64,000 bases of DNA from Alteromonas sp. MMG017 (GCF_018100795.1 NZ_JAGJDY010000006.1:62001-126000); one strand, 5' to 3'; counted from the stretch's first letter, positions 1 through 10,333 are shown. Notes: a model not told the origin generated them from the letters alone. Made by a program: numbers and translations.

Positions 1-930
1 ACCGGCATGTTGCAATTCAAAGGTGAGTTAAAGGCGATTTCATTGACGGGCATTGCAGCAGATGCGCAAAACACTTTCAGCCGGCAAGTAACGAACGAGC
101 ATTGGCAAAACTTCGCGCTAAACAGCGACAGTGTGCTGATAGGTAAGGGAATTGCCAACAAGCTTAATATCGTGGTGGGTGATACCGTACAGGCGCTTAT
201 TCCCGTCACCACGAAAGATTTACGCTTTAGCGCACCTACATCAATAACGTTAACAGTTGCAGGCTTCATGCATGTTGGCGGCGAGCTAGATAATCAACTG
301 GGGTTAATGCACCTTGCGAAAGCTTCCGCGGCCGCTGGCATAGATGGCCAAGCATTGGGTATGCGCTTCACATTACACGATCCATTTTCGGCCTATATCA
401 CCATGCGAGATATAGGTTATAGCTACCCTCAAGCGGTCTATATGTCAGATTGGACCCGTACCCAAGGCCATTTGTACAACGACATTCAGCTCGTTCGCAC
501 CGTTGTGTATATTGCATTGGTGCTGGTGATTGCCGTGGCGTGTTTTAACATTGTGTCGTCATTAGTGATGGCAGTACGAGAAAAACAACCTGCCATCGCT
601 ATCTTAAAAACCATGGGCGCGACCGACACACTAATTCGGCGCACGTTTATGTTCCAAGGTGTGCTGAATGGACTCATTGGTATAGTAGTAGGGGTAACCC
701 TTGCTGTTATTATTGCCCCTAATCTTTCACGTATTGTGAAGTTCTTAGAGGGTGTTTTTGGGGTAGAAGTGTTATCAGGCGATATCTATTTTATCGATTT
801 CTTACCTTCTGCACTTATGTGGCAAGACGTGGTAGTCACCTGTGTGGTCGCCATCATCATGTCCGTATTAGCAACTTGGTACCCAGCCCATAAAGCGACG
901 AAAGTGTCTCCCTCTCAATCCCTTCATTAA
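1..930 (+). CDS. lolE: Lipoprotein-releasing ABC transporter permease LolE, 3' part only
   Basis: The reading frame is open from the first base, so the gene starts upstream of the window; the ATG at position 7 is not its real start. The visible 309 codons hold the end of the periplasmic domain (roughly to residue 160) and three predicted membrane helices (about 163-190, 214-237 and 273-292). The cytoplasmic REKQPAIAILKTMGA segment is the coupling helix region of FtsX-type permeases. The stretch LSGDIYFIDFLPS followed by WYPAHKA matches my recollection of E. coli LolE better than LolC. LolCDE extracts outer-membrane lipoproteins from the inner membrane and hands them to LolA. Family assignment is firm; LolE rather than LolC is likely from the C-terminal match. 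Confidence 0.85.
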   Translation, partial: TGMLQFKGELKAISLTGIAADAQNTFSRQVTNEHWQNFALNSDSVLIGKGIANKLNIVVGDTVQALIPVTTKDLRFSAPTSITLTVAGFMHVGGELDNQLGLMHLAKASAAAGIDGQALGMRFTLHDPFSAYITMRDIGYSYPQAVYMSDWTRTQGHLYNDIQLVRTVVYIALVLVIAVACFNIVSSLVMAVREKQPAIAILKTMGATDTLIRRTFMFQGVLNGLIGIVVGVTLAVIIAPNLSRIVKFLEGVFGVEVLSGDIYFIDFLPSALMWQDVVVTCVVAIIMSVLATWYPAHKATKVSPSQSLH

Positions 931-1047
931 AAGCGTTTGATCAAACGTGCTACAGCGCCGATGTGCTTAGCAATGTATCTAAAACAATCAGTACATCACA
1001 ATTCACAAGTGCATGCCTACTGGACAATACAATGGAACAGGCAACAA

Positions 1048-1081
1048 AAAAGGGTTAGCAAATTGAAGTGCTAACCCTTTT
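1048..1081. terminator. Bidirectional intrinsic terminator between lolE and the symporter gene
   Basis: A perfect 13-bp stem (AAAAGGGTTAGCA / TGCTAACCCTTTT) closes an 8-base loop (AATTGAAG). An A-run on one side and a T-run on the other would give a U-tract on both strands, which fits its place between two convergent genes. Confidence 0.85.
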
Positions 1082-1106
1082 GTCATATTCGAACGGGAAG
1101 AGGGAA

Positions 1107-2453
1107 TTAGGCGTTCTTATCAAACTCGTTGAAATTCACGTCTTCTTCTTTTTCACCGGCATGTTCGTTGTAATAAACATCTTCATCAAGCCCACCTTCG
1201 CTTTTCGCGACTACGCATGACACCATACAGTCACCCGTGATATTTACCGCAGTACGGGTCATATCAAGTAAGCGGTCGACACCAATAATCAGTGCTATAC
1301 CTTCAACAGGTAGGTTAACTTGCTGCAATACCATGGCAAGCATGATTAAGCCTACTCCTGGCACACCAGCCGTACCAATAGAGGCGAGGGTAGCGGTTAA
1401 TACCACCATCATGTAATCGCCTAGACTCAAATCCACGCCATAAACTTGTGCAATAAATACGGTCGCCACGCCCTGCATAATCGCGGTGCCATCCATATTT
1501 ATGGTAGCGCCCAAGGGAAGGGTGAAAGACGCGACTGAATTGTTAATACCCAGTTTGTTTCGCGCCGTTTCCATGGTCACTGGCAACGTAGCGCTACTGC
1601 TTGAGGTACTAAACGCAAACAAGGCTGCATCGCGCATTTTTTTCAGCAGCACAACTGGGCTCAAGCCGCTCAATAGTTTGAGCAATATTGAGTAGGTCAC
1701 TAATCCATGAATGATAAGCACACCAAATACTAAGAAAAAGTATTTTGCCAAGCTAAAGATGGTGTCGCCACCAATGGTAGAGAATAGTTTAGCCATCAAC
1801 ACAAACACACCGTAAGGCGCTAGGTTCATGATGATGGTTACCAGGCGCATGATAACCGTGTTGATATCTTCAAAAAACGCACTGACTCGCTTGCCGGCTT
1901 CGCCAGTCATCGCCATTGAAATACCGAATAACACAGCAAACACGATGATTTGAAGCATGTTGCCTTGCGCCATCGAATTAATAGGGTTACTAGGAAACAT
2001 ATTAACGATTACGTCACCAAGACTGGGTGCAGTCTTCGCTTCAAAAGACGTTTCAGTGGTTAGGTTTAACCCTTCTCCTGGAGAAATAAGTAAAGCCATA
2101 CTCATTGCCAGTGTGATTGCTATTGCAGTCGTGACAACATAAAGCCCAACAGATTTAGCGCCTAAACGACCTAATTTACTTGGGTCGGAAAGTGTACTGG
2201 TACCGCAAATAAGCGAAACAAATACTAATGGCACCACCAACATCTTTAAACTAGCGATAAAAATCTGCCCAAGGGTAGAAAATATACCATCTACAAAAAT
2301 GCTATACGCAGAGAACTGGAAACCAAATACCGAAAAAGTGAAATCTCCGCTATCATCGAATGATAGTTGAAGGAGCACACCAATCACGATACCGGCAATC
2401 ATGCCGATAAAGATTCTGGTGGTTAAACTAAATTTATGTGCAGATTGAGACAT
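1107..2453 (-). CDS. Dicarboxylate/amino acid:cation symporter (SLC1/GltP family)
   Basis: A 448-residue inner-membrane protein of the glutamate transporter fold, expected to take up acidic amino acids or C4-dicarboxylates with Na+ or H+. Visible signatures are the serine-rich hairpin tip FSTSSSSATLPVT (about 281-293), the NMDGT motif (319-323), the second hairpin GVPGVG (363-368) and the DRLLDMTRTAVNITGD segment (393-408). D397, R400, T401 and N404 align with the substrate-binding Asp394, Arg397, Thr398 and Asn401 of archaeal GltPh. The arginine is the residue associated with acidic side-chain preference, so glutamate/aspartate is the likely substrate; dicarboxylate cannot be excluded. The C-terminal 40 residues are acidic and cytoplasmic. 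An AGGGA sequence lies 8 bases before the ATG. Stand-alone gene, convergent with lolE. Confidence 0.9.
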   Translation of the reverse strand: MSQSAHKFSLTTRIFIGMIAGIVIGVLLQLSFDDSGDFTFSVFGFQFSAYSIFVDGIFSTLGQIFIASLKMLVVPLVFVSLICGTSTLSDPSKLGRLGAKSVGLYVVTTAIAITLAMSMALLISPGEGLNLTTETSFEAKTAPSLGDVIVNMFPSNPINSMAQGNMLQIIVFAVLFGISMAMTGEAGKRVSAFFEDINTVIMRLVTIIMNLAPYGVFVLMAKLFSTIGGDTIFSLAKYFFLVFGVLIIHGLVTYSILLKLLSGLSPVVLLKKMRDAALFAFSTSSSSATLPVTMETARNKLGINNSVASFTLPLGATINMDGTAIMQGVATVFIAQVYGVDLSLGDYMMVVLTATLASIGTAGVPGVGLIMLAMVLQQVNLPVEGIALIIGVDRLLDMTRTAVNITGDCMVSCVVAKSEGGLDEDVYYNEHAGEKEEDVNFNEFDKNA

Positions 2454-2561
2454 TAAAATTCCCTGTACATTTTTATATTTTTATTTAGTGTGACAGATTC
2501 TATTGATTTTAAAACATAAAAAACGACCCAATTGTCATTTATAGAGGTTCAGGAACGAATT

Positions 2562-5099
2562 ATGCGACAAATTACGCGAGTCTTGTCTAAGACACTCTGG
2601 CTATTTAGTGCAATATTTATACTAACAGCGTGCGGGGGAGGCGATTCAGTCTCTAGAGATGATAGCGATGGATCAGATGATGGCAGTGGTTCCTCCGCTA
2701 CTGTTAATGTCGTATTAACCGTTCAAAACGCCAGCGGTGAAACTGACCGCATCCTAACCTCCGACAATTCTCTTACCGTTATTGCCACTGTTACCGACAC
2801 CGACGGTGTAGCCCAAGCCGACCAACTTGTCACGTTTTCAGTAAGTAATAGCGACCTAGCCGTGTTCGGGAACGATACCGGTACAGCGCGAACCGATGAC
2901 AGCGGGGTCGCAAGAATAACTATTAATGCTAGTACTGCCTCAGGTGATGGTGAAATCACAGGAAGCTTGAGCAGTGGGGAAAGCGGCTCTACTACTTTTT
3001 CGGCAGTGGGCAGCGCAACGGTTGAACCAGCAACTACTGTCTCGTTGGAATTGCAAAACGCCGCGGGAGAAGCAGACAGCGACTTGTCTTCAGAAAATAG
3101 CTTAACCGCAGTAGCGACAGTATTGAACAGTGAGGGTGAGCCACAAGAAGACCTAATCGTTACCTTCACGCTTAGCAATGACGAATTAGCAGTTTTTGGA
3201 AATGATACAGGTACTGCCCGTACTAACGAGAATGGTATCGCGAGTATCAGCGTGGCTGTTGGCACTGCATCGGGAGATGGGGAATTAACAGCTACACTTT
3301 CAACCCTTGAAAGTGACACGACTACCTTCAGTTCTACTGGAAGTGTGACCGTTAGCGAGGACCCTGCATCGCTGCAATTATATGCCAGTGCGGTTCAGTT
3401 GGCTTCAAGTGGTTCAGATGACATTGAGCTCATTGCATTAATTAAAAACGAACAAAGTGTGTTGATGGAAGGGGTTGAGGTTAATTTTTCTGCTAGTAAT
3501 GAAGCCGGGGTTGAATTGCAATTAACGCAATCTACCACTACCGCCGATGGTACTGCCAGAGCGTTAGTGTCTACTCAGAATGATGCGTCGAACCGCATGG
3601 TAACCCTAACGGCCCAAACCGGCGCTTTAGTTGAAACCGTTGATATTTTGATCACCGGCACAGAGGTGACGATTAATGGTGCAAACTCAGTCATATTGAA
3701 TGACACCGCCGAATATACGTTACGAGTACAAGATTCTGATGGGGTAGCCATTGTTAATCAAACTATCCTATTAGAAGCTGAGAACGGTTCGCTTAGCGAA
3801 ACCTCAGTGAATACCGGGGCTGATGGACAAGCTACCATTACTTACACGGCAACCACATCTGGTGAAGATACAATTACAGCTTCGTCACTTAATGCGTCAG
3901 TAGAATTTGAATTAGAGGTTCAACAAGACGAATTTAGTTTTGTGGTAGTGCCGGATGAAGAAATATCATTGAATGAATCAGCCACAATTAGTGTCCAATG
4001 GCTACAAGATGGTACTCCGGCTGTTGGTAATAACGTAACATTTAGTACTTCTCGCGGAGAGATTATTGGCGCAGCGCTTGTAACCACTGGAGCTGATGGT
4101 ATTGCCTCTATCTCAATAGAGTCTGACAATGCCGGTTTTGCTTCAATTACTGCCACAGGAACTGAAGCGGGTAATGAGTCTACAGTGAATGCGGTAGCGC
4201 AAGTAGAATTTGTCGCGGTTGAGCCTGCTACTTTGATTGCCGATGCAACACCAGATATTATCGGGCCTGATGGTCAAACAAGTACCATTACTGCAGTTGT
4301 TAGAGACCCTTCAGGTAACTTAGTTAAAAATACCGTGGTTAATTTCAATGTGGATGACGTATCTACAGGTTCTATTTCACCTTCACAATCTACTACCGAC
4401 AGCAGCGGTATTGCCTCTACGGTATTTACTTCGGGCGCGCCTTCAAGTGAAGATGCGGTTATTGTTCGTGCTTCTGTAGCAAGCGATGAAACAATTACTG
4501 ATGAAGTGTATATGACAGTAGGTGACAGAGCATTTGATATTTCAATTGGCACGGGCAATGAAATCGAAGAGCCTGATTCAACCACTTATCTAAAACGCTT
4601 TGCTGTGTTTGTTTCTGATTCAGCAGGACAGCCGGTTAGTGGCGTTGAGTTAACAGCTTCAGGTACGCCAGTTAAGTACAGCGATGGCGGCACATATCGG
4701 AAGGGCTTTTCAGATTGGGATGAAGACGAGTCTATTCATGTTCTGTATGTTACAGCTACCTGTCAGAATGAAGACATTGACGGTGATGGGATTTTAGATT
4801 CCGGTGAAGATAATAATAATGATGGGTTTTTAACTCCCGGTATTGTAGGAACCTTAACTTTTGCTGATACAAGCGTAACTGATGAAAATGGTCAAGCAGA
4901 ACTTGAGTATCGCTATCCGGCAAATTATGGTGGTTGGTATGATATTGTGATTACTATTTTCGGTCAGTCTACAGGTAGTGAAGCAAGTCAAAATCACTAT
5001 TATAGCTTGGGGATTTCTTCTGACGACTTGACCAATGAAGGGGCTGGGCTACCTGCAAACCCATTCGGGTCCGAAGCCAATTGCAGTACTATTAATTAA
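2562..5099 (+). CDS. Outer-membrane lipoprotein with about seven Ig-like (Big_1) domains
   Basis: An 845-residue secreted lipoprotein. The start at 2562 is chosen because AGGA lies 7 bases upstream and the product begins with a lipoprotein signal ending L-T-A-C (Cys24); an earlier TTG at 2532 would add ten residues ahead of it. Gly at +2 predicts the outer membrane. After a Ser/Asp/Gly linker come about seven beta-sandwich repeats of roughly 95-110 residues with the invasin/intimin Big_1 pattern (VTF/VNF, then DGxA or SGIA, then TVT). The first two share GNDTGTART and TASGDGE and look like a tandem duplication. The last segment carries an Asp-rich loop, DIDGDGILDSGEDNNNDG, resembling calcium-binding type-3/EF-hand loops. 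Likely a surface spacer or adhesin; no enzyme domain is visible. Ligand unknown. Confidence 0.8.
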   Translation: MRQITRVLSKTLWLFSAIFILTACGGGDSVSRDDSDGSDDGSGSSATVNVVLTVQNASGETDRILTSDNSLTVIATVTDTDGVAQADQLVTFSVSNSDLAVFGNDTGTARTDDSGVARITINASTASGDGEITGSLSSGESGSTTFSAVGSATVEPATTVSLELQNAAGEADSDLSSENSLTAVATVLNSEGEPQEDLIVTFTLSNDELAVFGNDTGTARTNENGIASISVAVGTASGDGELTATLSTLESDTTTFSSTGSVTVSEDPASLQLYASAVQLASSGSDDIELIALIKNEQSVLMEGVEVNFSASNEAGVELQLTQSTTTADGTARALVSTQNDASNRMVTLTAQTGALVETVDILITGTEVTINGANSVILNDTAEYTLRVQDSDGVAIVNQTILLEAENGSLSETSVNTGADGQATITYTATTSGEDTITASSLNASVEFELEVQQDEFSFVVVPDEEISLNESATISVQWLQDGTPAVGNNVTFSTSRGEIIGAALVTTGADGIASISIESDNAGFASITATGTEAGNESTVNAVAQVEFVAVEPATLIADATPDIIGPDGQTSTITAVVRDPSGNLVKNTVVNFNVDDVSTGSISPSQSTTDSSGIASTVFTSGAPSSEDAVIVRASVASDETITDEVYMTVGDRAFDISIGTGNEIEEPDSTTYLKRFAVFVSDSAGQPVSGVELTASGTPVKYSDGGTYRKGFSDWDEDESIHVLYVTATCQNEDIDGDGILDSGEDNNNDGFLTPGIVGTLTFADTSVTDENGQAELEYRYPANYGGWYDIVITIFGQSTGSEASQNHYYSLGISSDDLTNEGAGLPANPFGSEANCSTIN

Positions 5100-5117
5100 T
5101 ACCATTTCAACTATCAC

Positions 5118-5145
5118 AAAAAAGCCGGTGAAAGCCGGCTTTTTT
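5118..5145. terminator. Bidirectional terminator between the Ig-like lipoprotein gene and astB
   Basis: Stem AAAAAAGCCGG / CCGGCTTTTTT with a 6-base loop TGAAAG. It is T-tailed on both strands and lies between two convergent stop codons (18 and 16 bases away). Confidence 0.9.
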
Positions 5146-5161
5146 ATTGTTAAAACAATAA

Positions 5162-6502
5162 CTAATCTTGTTGGAATGGATATACAGAACCCAACTTTAA
5201 TAACTGGGTAAGTTCATCCAGTGCAGTACGCGATTCAATAAGCAATTGAGGGTCGCGTAAATCGTCTTCAGCGAGTACATCACGGTAATGTTTATCTACC
5301 CATTTGTTAAGACGTGCAAACTGAAGGTCGTTAATTAAGGTTGATGGATTTACCGCATCGAGCTCTTGGTCATTCATGGCTACACGTAAACGTAAGCAGG
5401 CAGGGCCGCCACCATTACGCATACTTTGCTTAACATCAAAATAGTTCACCGATTTTATTGGCGTGCCCAAGGTAACTAGCTTGTCTAAATAACGCTTAAC
5501 CGCTTCGTTTTCTTCACAGTCTGTGGGTGCAATAATCGTCATATCACCATTAGGTAAGGTGATGATTTGAGTATTGAAAAGATAAGTTTTAATGGCATCT
5601 TGAACTGATACTTCGTCAGTAGGTACTTCAATAAGATGAAGTGGTGAATCACCAAACTTAGTTTGTAATTCTTTTAGCCCGGCCTCTTTTTTATAAAAAG
5701 CTTGGTCATGGTAGAACAATACGTTCTGGTTGCCCACAGCGATTACATCGTTATGGAAAACCCCTTGGTCGATAACATCAGGGTTTTGCTGCATGTACAC
5801 CACGCCTTCTTCGCTTAACCCATGCAAGCGAGCAACAGCTTGGCATGCTTCTAATGTTTGGCGGGCAGGGAATTTAGTGGGCGCTGGTTTACTTGGGTCG
5901 AAAGCGTGACGGCCATAAACGAAGAGTTCTACTCCTGCATGGCTGTAATCTGAACACAAACGAGTGTGGTTTGCTGCGCCTTCATCGCCAAAATGTTCGT
6001 TATCTGGTAGGTGTAAGTGGTGGGCAAAGTGTTTTTCATTTGCGAAGGTCGCTTTTAAAATATTGCCTGTCACTTGCGGCTCTAACGAACGATGAAACTT
6101 GTTTGTTAGGTTTGCAGGTGTAAAATGCACGCGGCCATCAGCCGTATCGGCGCTTGGAGAGACTGTAGCGGCGTTTGCTGTCCACATGCTTGATGCAGAG
6201 CAGCATGCTAGAAAAATCTCTCTAGATTGCTTTGCAGCGCTTTCTAGCACTCTGGCATCTGAACCAGAAAAGCCGAGTCGACGTAATGCAGCTATGTCTG
6301 GGCGTTCTTGAGGGGCAAGTACACCTTGCATCATGCCCATGTCAGACAAGGCTTTCATTTTAAGTAAACCTTGTTTAGCTGCTTGCTTAGGGCTACTAAC
6401 TGCATTGGCATTGTTCAGAGAAGCAACATTACCAAACGAGAGTCCGGCGTAGTTGTGGGTTGGGCCGACAAGCCCATCAAAGTTAACTTCAAATTGCTTC
6501 AT
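5162..6502 (-). CDS. astB: N-succinylarginine dihydrolase AstB
   Basis: Second enzyme of the ammonia-producing succinyltransferase (AST) arginine catabolic pathway. It hydrolyses N2-succinylarginine to N2-succinylornithine, two ammonia and CO2 in the cytoplasm. The 446-residue length and the N-terminal signature [19 protein letters not shown] are typical. The C-terminal [13 protein letters not shown] carries the nucleophilic cysteine of this amidinotransferase-like fold, and HNDVIAVGN the catalytic His region. The rest of the pathway (astC, astA, astD, astE) is not in the window, so astB stands alone here, divergent from topA. An imperfect palindrome 42 bases upstream of the start (6544-6580) may be regulatory. 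Confidence 0.95.
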   Translation of the reverse strand: MKQFEVNFDGLVGPTHNYAGLSFGNVASLNNANAVSSPKQAAKQGLLKMKALSDMGMMQGVLAPQERPDIAALRRLGFSGSDARVLESAAKQSREIFLACCSASSMWTANAATVSPSADTADGRVHFTPANLTNKFHRSLEPQVTGNILKATFANEKHFAHHLHLPDNEHFGDEGAANHTRLCSDYSHAGVELFVYGRHAFDPSKPAPTKFPARQTLEACQAVARLHGLSEEGVVYMQQNPDVIDQGVFHNDVIAVGNQNVLFYHDQAFYKKEAGLKELQTKFGDSPLHLIEVPTDEVSVQDAIKTYLFNTQIITLPNGDMTIIAPTDCEENEAVKRYLDKLVTLGTPIKSVNYFDVKQSMRNGGGPACLRLRVAMNDQELDAVNPSTLINDLQFARLNKWVDKHYRDVLAEDDLRDPQLLIESRTALDELTQLLKLGSVYPFQQD

Positions 6503-6543
6503 ACTTTCCCTCTATTTGGTGTTTGAGCGTTTGACCGCTACCC

Positions 6544-6580
6544 TATAAATGCACAACCCATGATTTTGGGTGTATTTATA
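6544..6580 (-). promoter_or_regulatory. Imperfect inverted repeat in the astB leader
   Basis: On the plus strand TATAAATGCACAACCCA and TGGGTGTATTTATA face each other around TGATTT. The arms pair over about 14 bases with a two-base bulge. It lies 42 bases upstream of the astB ATG, where an operator or an mRNA hairpin could act. It does not match the ArgR box closely (no paired TGAAT/ATTCA), so the regulator is not assigned. Confidence 0.4.
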
Positions 6581-6849
6581 GTGAAGCAAACGTCTCATTT
6601 TTTGTTAGCCGCGAATTAATAAGCATAATAAATGCCTGTTAATTACTAGGCGCAAAGGCATAATGGCTGGCATTATACGGTTTTTATACGCCTTGCCAAT
6701 CGAGGTGGTTGAAAAGTGAACAGGAATTGAGCGGGATTGAAGCAATCGCAAGAATAACTATTAAGAAGATCTTGTTTTCCATTCACTTTGTCGATATATG
6801 TTAAAAAAGCACGGGCACCCTAATAGCACAGTCTACGGGCCCTTTATCT

Positions 6850-6879
6850 TTGAGAATGACTAAAATAGTCCTTTAGAAT
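6850..6879 (+). promoter_or_regulatory. Candidate sigma-70 promoter of topA
   Basis: TTGAGA at 6850-6855 and TAGAAT at 6874-6879 are separated by 18 bases; each matches the sigma-70 hexamer at five of six positions. Transcription would start near 6886, leaving a leader of about 15 bases before the topA ATG. Confidence 0.45.
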
Positions 6880-6900
6880 CAATAGGTTTAATTCAATTAT

Positions 6901-9567
6901 ATGGCAAAATCTCTAGTCATAGTCGAGTCGCCAGCCAAAGCGAAAACGATAAATAAATATCTTGGTAAAGATTTTATCGTAAAAAGTTCTGTCGGCCATG
7001 TTCGCGATCTGCCTACGAAGGCATTGGGTAAAGTTGAGCCCAAAAAGCCAGCGAAAGAACTCAAAACTTATAGCGAAGAAGACAAACAAGAATATCTTCG
7101 CAGACATGAATATTTAAAACTTGTTGACCGCATGGGTGTAGACCCAGAACAAAACTGGAAAGCCCACTATCAGGTTTTGCAGGGTAAAGAAAAAGTGGTT
7201 AACGAGCTTAAACGCTTGGCCAAAGACGCTGACACTATCTATCTCGCAACGGATTTGGATAGAGAAGGGGAAGCTATTGCGTGGCATTTACAAGAATTGC
7301 TGGGCAGTAAAGGCAAAACCTATCAGCGCGTGGTGTTTAACGAAATTACCAAAAACGCTATTCAAGAAGCCTTCTCAGACCCCGGCGAAGTTAATGTTGC
7401 TCGTGTAAATGCACAGCAAGCTAGACGTTTCCTCGACCGCGTTGTTGGCTTTATGGTGTCGCCATTGCTATGGAAAAAGATAGCACGTGGCTTGTCTGCG
7501 GGCCGTGTTCAATCGGTTGCTGTTCGCCTAGTGGTAGATCGTGAGCGCGAAATTAAAGCGTTTGTTCCAGAAGAGTTTTGGGATATTCACGCCGACTTAA
7601 CCAGCGAGCAAAAAGCGGCGCTGCGTATGTTGGTGGCCAAACATGAAGGCAAAGCGTTTAAACCGGTTAATAAAGCGCAAGCAGACAAAGCATTAGAAGA
7701 TTTGAACGGCGCTAAGTACTTAGTTGAAAGCCGTGAATCTAAGCCTACATCTAGCCGACCTTCAGCACCGTTTATTACTTCAACGCTACAGCAAGCTGCG
7801 AGTACGCGTTTAGGTTTTGGTGTTAAGAAAACCATGATGATGGCGCAGCGCTTGTATGAAGCGGGTTACATCACTTATATGCGTACTGACTCAACGAACT
7901 TGAGCCAAGAAGCGCTTGATAGTTGCCGCGCGTATATCGAAGACAATTTTGGGAGCAAATACCTACCAGAATCGCCGAATCGCTATGGCAGTAAAGAAGG
8001 CGCGCAAGAGGCGCACGAAGCCATTCGTCCTTCAAGTGTTAAGGTAAATGCTGCACATTTAGGTGATATGGAACGGGATGCTCAGCGTTTATACGAGCTT
8101 ATTTGGCGCCAGTTCGTTGCGTGTCAAATGACGCCGGCTAAATATGATGCTACCACCATTAGAGTAGGTGCAAACAATTACGAGTTAACAGCCAAAGGCC
8201 GTGTGTTGAAGTTTGATGGCTGGACACGTGTTCAACCACAGCTTCGCAAAAAAGGCGAAGAAGAGTTGATGCTGCCTGATGTTCAAAAAGGCGATGTATT
8301 AAACTTAAATGCACTTGATCCTAAGCAGCACTTCACTAAACCAGTGGCGCGTTTTAACGAAGCGTCTTTGGTAAAAGAGCTGGAAAAACGAGGCATCGGC
8401 CGACCTTCAACTTACGCAAGTATTATTTCGACCATTCAAGATCGCGGTTATGTTCGCCTTGAAAATAAGCGTTTTTATGCTGAAAAAATGGGTGAAATCG
8501 TTAACGACCGTTTGATGGAAAACTTTGACGACCTAATGAGTTTTGACTTTACCGCCAACATGGAGCAACAGCTTGATGATATAGCGGAAGGTAACAAAGA
8601 TTGGAAAGACGTACTCAATCTGTTCTACAGCGATTTTTATGGCAAGTTGCTGAATGCCGAGAAAGCCCCTGAAGAAGGCGGAATGCGCCTTAATCAAGCT
8701 ATTCCGTCGGGTATTACATGTGACAAGTGCGGACGTGAAATGAACGTGCGTACGGCGTCTACTGGCGTATTCCTTGGGTGTTCTGGCTACAATTTACCGC
8801 CAAAAGAACGTTGCACTAACACCATGAACCTGACCCCAGGTGATGAAGTGGTGAAGGTAGATGACGAGGAAGAATTAGAAACCGAGGCGTTGCGTGCTAA
8901 GAAGCGTTGTCCAATATGCAGTACTGCCATGGACAGCTACTTAGTGGACGAAACCCGTAAGCTGCATGTGTGTGGTAATACACCGACCTGTGAAGGTACC
9001 TTAGTTGAGACTGGTACGTTCAAGATAAAAGGTTACGACGGGCCCATTATCGAATGTGATAAGTGTGGCAGTGACATGGAACTGAAAAACGGTCGCTTTG
9101 GTAAATACTTCGGCTGTACCAACGAAGAATGTAAAAACACGCGTAAATTATTACGTAACGGCGAGGCTGCGCCACCTAAAGAAGATCCGGTAGATTTACC
9201 AGAGCTTCCTTGTGAAAAGTCGGATGCGCACTTTGTATTACGCGATGGCGCTTCAGGTATTTTCATGGCCGCACATAACTTCCCTAAATCTCGGGAAACG
9301 CGTGCGCCGAAAGTGGAAGAGCTGGCGCGCTTTAGAGATAGAATATCTGAAAAATTCTATTACCTAGCCGATGCACCGCAAAAGGATCCGGAAGGTAACC
9401 TTGCCATTGTTCGCTATAGTCGTAAGACCAAGCAGCAATATGTGATGTCGGAAAATGAAGCGGGTAAAGCCACAGGTTGGTCGGCATGGTATAACGACGG
9501 TAAGTGGGAAACACAAGCCGCCAGTAAACCTGCAGCTAAAACCAAAGCGAAAGCCAAAAAGAAATAA
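6901..9567 (+). CDS. topA: DNA topoisomerase I (type IA)
   Basis: Relaxes negative supercoils by transient single-strand breakage. The 888-residue protein opens with the Toprim domain ([15 protein letters not shown]; acidic triad D118, D120, E122 in TDLDREGE). The active-site tyrosine is Y326 in [11 protein letters not shown], equivalent to E. coli Tyr319. [19 protein letters not shown] follows in the core. The C-terminal third has three four-cysteine zinc ribbons beginning [18 protein letters not shown] and CDKCGSDME, then a further domain and a basic Lys/Ala-rich tail typical of strand-binding ends. Length and domain order are those of the full-length gammaproteobacterial enzyme. The Shine-Dalgarno sequence is weak. 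A DUF2058 gene follows after 28 bases, probably co-transcribed. Confidence 0.98.
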   Translation: MAKSLVIVESPAKAKTINKYLGKDFIVKSSVGHVRDLPTKALGKVEPKKPAKELKTYSEEDKQEYLRRHEYLKLVDRMGVDPEQNWKAHYQVLQGKEKVVNELKRLAKDADTIYLATDLDREGEAIAWHLQELLGSKGKTYQRVVFNEITKNAIQEAFSDPGEVNVARVNAQQARRFLDRVVGFMVSPLLWKKIARGLSAGRVQSVAVRLVVDREREIKAFVPEEFWDIHADLTSEQKAALRMLVAKHEGKAFKPVNKAQADKALEDLNGAKYLVESRESKPTSSRPSAPFITSTLQQAASTRLGFGVKKTMMMAQRLYEAGYITYMRTDSTNLSQEALDSCRAYIEDNFGSKYLPESPNRYGSKEGAQEAHEAIRPSSVKVNAAHLGDMERDAQRLYELIWRQFVACQMTPAKYDATTIRVGANNYELTAKGRVLKFDGWTRVQPQLRKKGEEELMLPDVQKGDVLNLNALDPKQHFTKPVARFNEASLVKELEKRGIGRPSTYASIISTIQDRGYVRLENKRFYAEKMGEIVNDRLMENFDDLMSFDFTANMEQQLDDIAEGNKDWKDVLNLFYSDFYGKLLNAEKAPEEGGMRLNQAIPSGITCDKCGREMNVRTASTGVFLGCSGYNLPPKERCTNTMNLTPGDEVVKVDDEEELETEALRAKKRCPICSTAMDSYLVDETRKLHVCGNTPTCEGTLVETGTFKIKGYDGPIIECDKCGSDMELKNGRFGKYFGCTNEECKNTRKLLRNGEAAPPKEDPVDLPELPCEKSDAHFVLRDGASGIFMAAHNFPKSRETRAPKVEELARFRDRISEKFYYLADAPQKDPEGNLAIVRYSRKTKQQYVMSENEAGKATGWSAWYNDGKWETQAASKPAAKTKAKAKKK

Positions 9568-9595
9568 AGAGAAAAGTAACAAAGAGATTTAGTAT

Positions 9596-10147
9596 ATGGC
9601 CTCGTTACAGGATCAATTATTAAAAGCCGGCATAGCAGACAAAGGTTCTGCTAAGCAGGCTCGTGCTGAAAAGCGCAAAAAGAATAAGCAAAAGACAAAG
9701 AACAACCAAGGTGTGGTGGACGAAGCGACTATCGCTGCTCAGAAAGCCGCTGAAGAAAAGAAAGCCCGTTCACGTGAGCTGAACCAGTTGCAACAACAAG
9801 AGCGTGAAAAGCGCTCTATTGCTGCGCAAGTGCGTCAACTCATTGATGTGAATAAACAGCCGCGAAAAGGCGATACCGTACTGAATTTTACTCACGATAA
9901 TGTTGTGAAGCGAATGTATGTAAGCGCTGAAATGCACAAGCAAGTGACTAAAGGCCGCTTAACCGTGGTGATTTTAGGTGATGCTTATGAACTTGTGCCT
10001 ACACCTGTAGCGGATAAAATTGCGCAGCGTGACGATAGCTTTATTATCTACCGTGCCGACTTAGACACCAGCGACAGCGATGGTAAAGAAGAAGCGCAAG
10101 ATGATTGGTATGCCGACTACGACATTCCAGATGATCTAACTTGGTAA
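9596..10147 (+). CDS. DUF2058 family protein (YaiL-like)
   Basis: A 183-residue cytoplasmic protein. The N-terminal 75 residues are strongly basic and predicted coiled coil or disordered (SAKQARAEKRKKNKQKTKNN, then a KKARSRELNQLQQQERE helix). The C-terminal half is a compact domain containing YELVPTPVADKIAQRD and an acidic end. This matches the DUF2058/YaiL family, described as nucleoprotein or polynucleotide-associated; no enzymatic function is established to my knowledge. The 28-base gap behind topA suggests one transcript ending at the terminator at 10215-10244. Confidence 0.85.
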   Translation: MASLQDQLLKAGIADKGSAKQARAEKRKKNKQKTKNNQGVVDEATIAAQKAAEEKKARSRELNQLQQQEREKRSIAAQVRQLIDVNKQPRKGDTVLNFTHDNVVKRMYVSAEMHKQVTKGRLTVVILGDAYELVPTPVADKIAQRDDSFIIYRADLDTSDSDGKEEAQDDWYADYDIPDDLTW

Positions 10148-10175
10148 CGAAATTCGGTATTGGTCACGAAACTCT

Positions 10176-10210
10176 GACCTTGTATAGAAATCCAGACCTT
10201 GTATAGAAAT
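10176..10210. repeat. Tandem 16-bp direct repeat
   Basis: GACCTTGTATAGAAAT occurs twice, at 10176-10191 and 10195-10210, separated by only three bases, just after the DUF2058 stop codon and ahead of the terminator. Confidence 0.9.
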
Positions 10211-10214
10211 AAAG

Positions 10215-10244
10215 TGGCGTGAAAATCTTTTTCACGCCATTTTT
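10215..10244 (+). terminator. Intrinsic terminator of topA-DUF2058
   Basis: Perfect 11-bp stem TGGCGTGAAAA / TTTTCACGCCA with a three-base loop TCT, followed by TTTTT on the plus strand. Confidence 0.85.
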
Positions 10245-10333
10245 CTTTCTGGTATCTTTTTCCTTTTTCCTGTTCCTCTTTGATTTTCATTCGACTGTTC
10301 TCGCTAACCAACTTTCATGGTCTATCACCGTCT

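Larger units (their letters stand above)
6503..6900. other. Divergent intergenic region astB / topA
   Basis: About 400 bases without a gene. It holds the astB leader palindrome (6544-6580) and, near topA, a promoter-like pair (6850-6879). A GACTAAAATAGTC palindrome sits inside the spacer of that promoter (6858-6870). Nothing else is recognisable. Confidence 0.6.

Noticed and set aside
2723-3319. 198-codon open frame opposite the Ig-like lipoprotein gene
   Set aside because: It mirrors the repeated Ser/Thr-rich coding sequence; the product is a Ser/Val repeat without recognisable domain.
6544-6580. ArgR box for astB
   Set aside because: The palindrome lacks the paired TGAAT/ATTCA core expected of ARG boxes.
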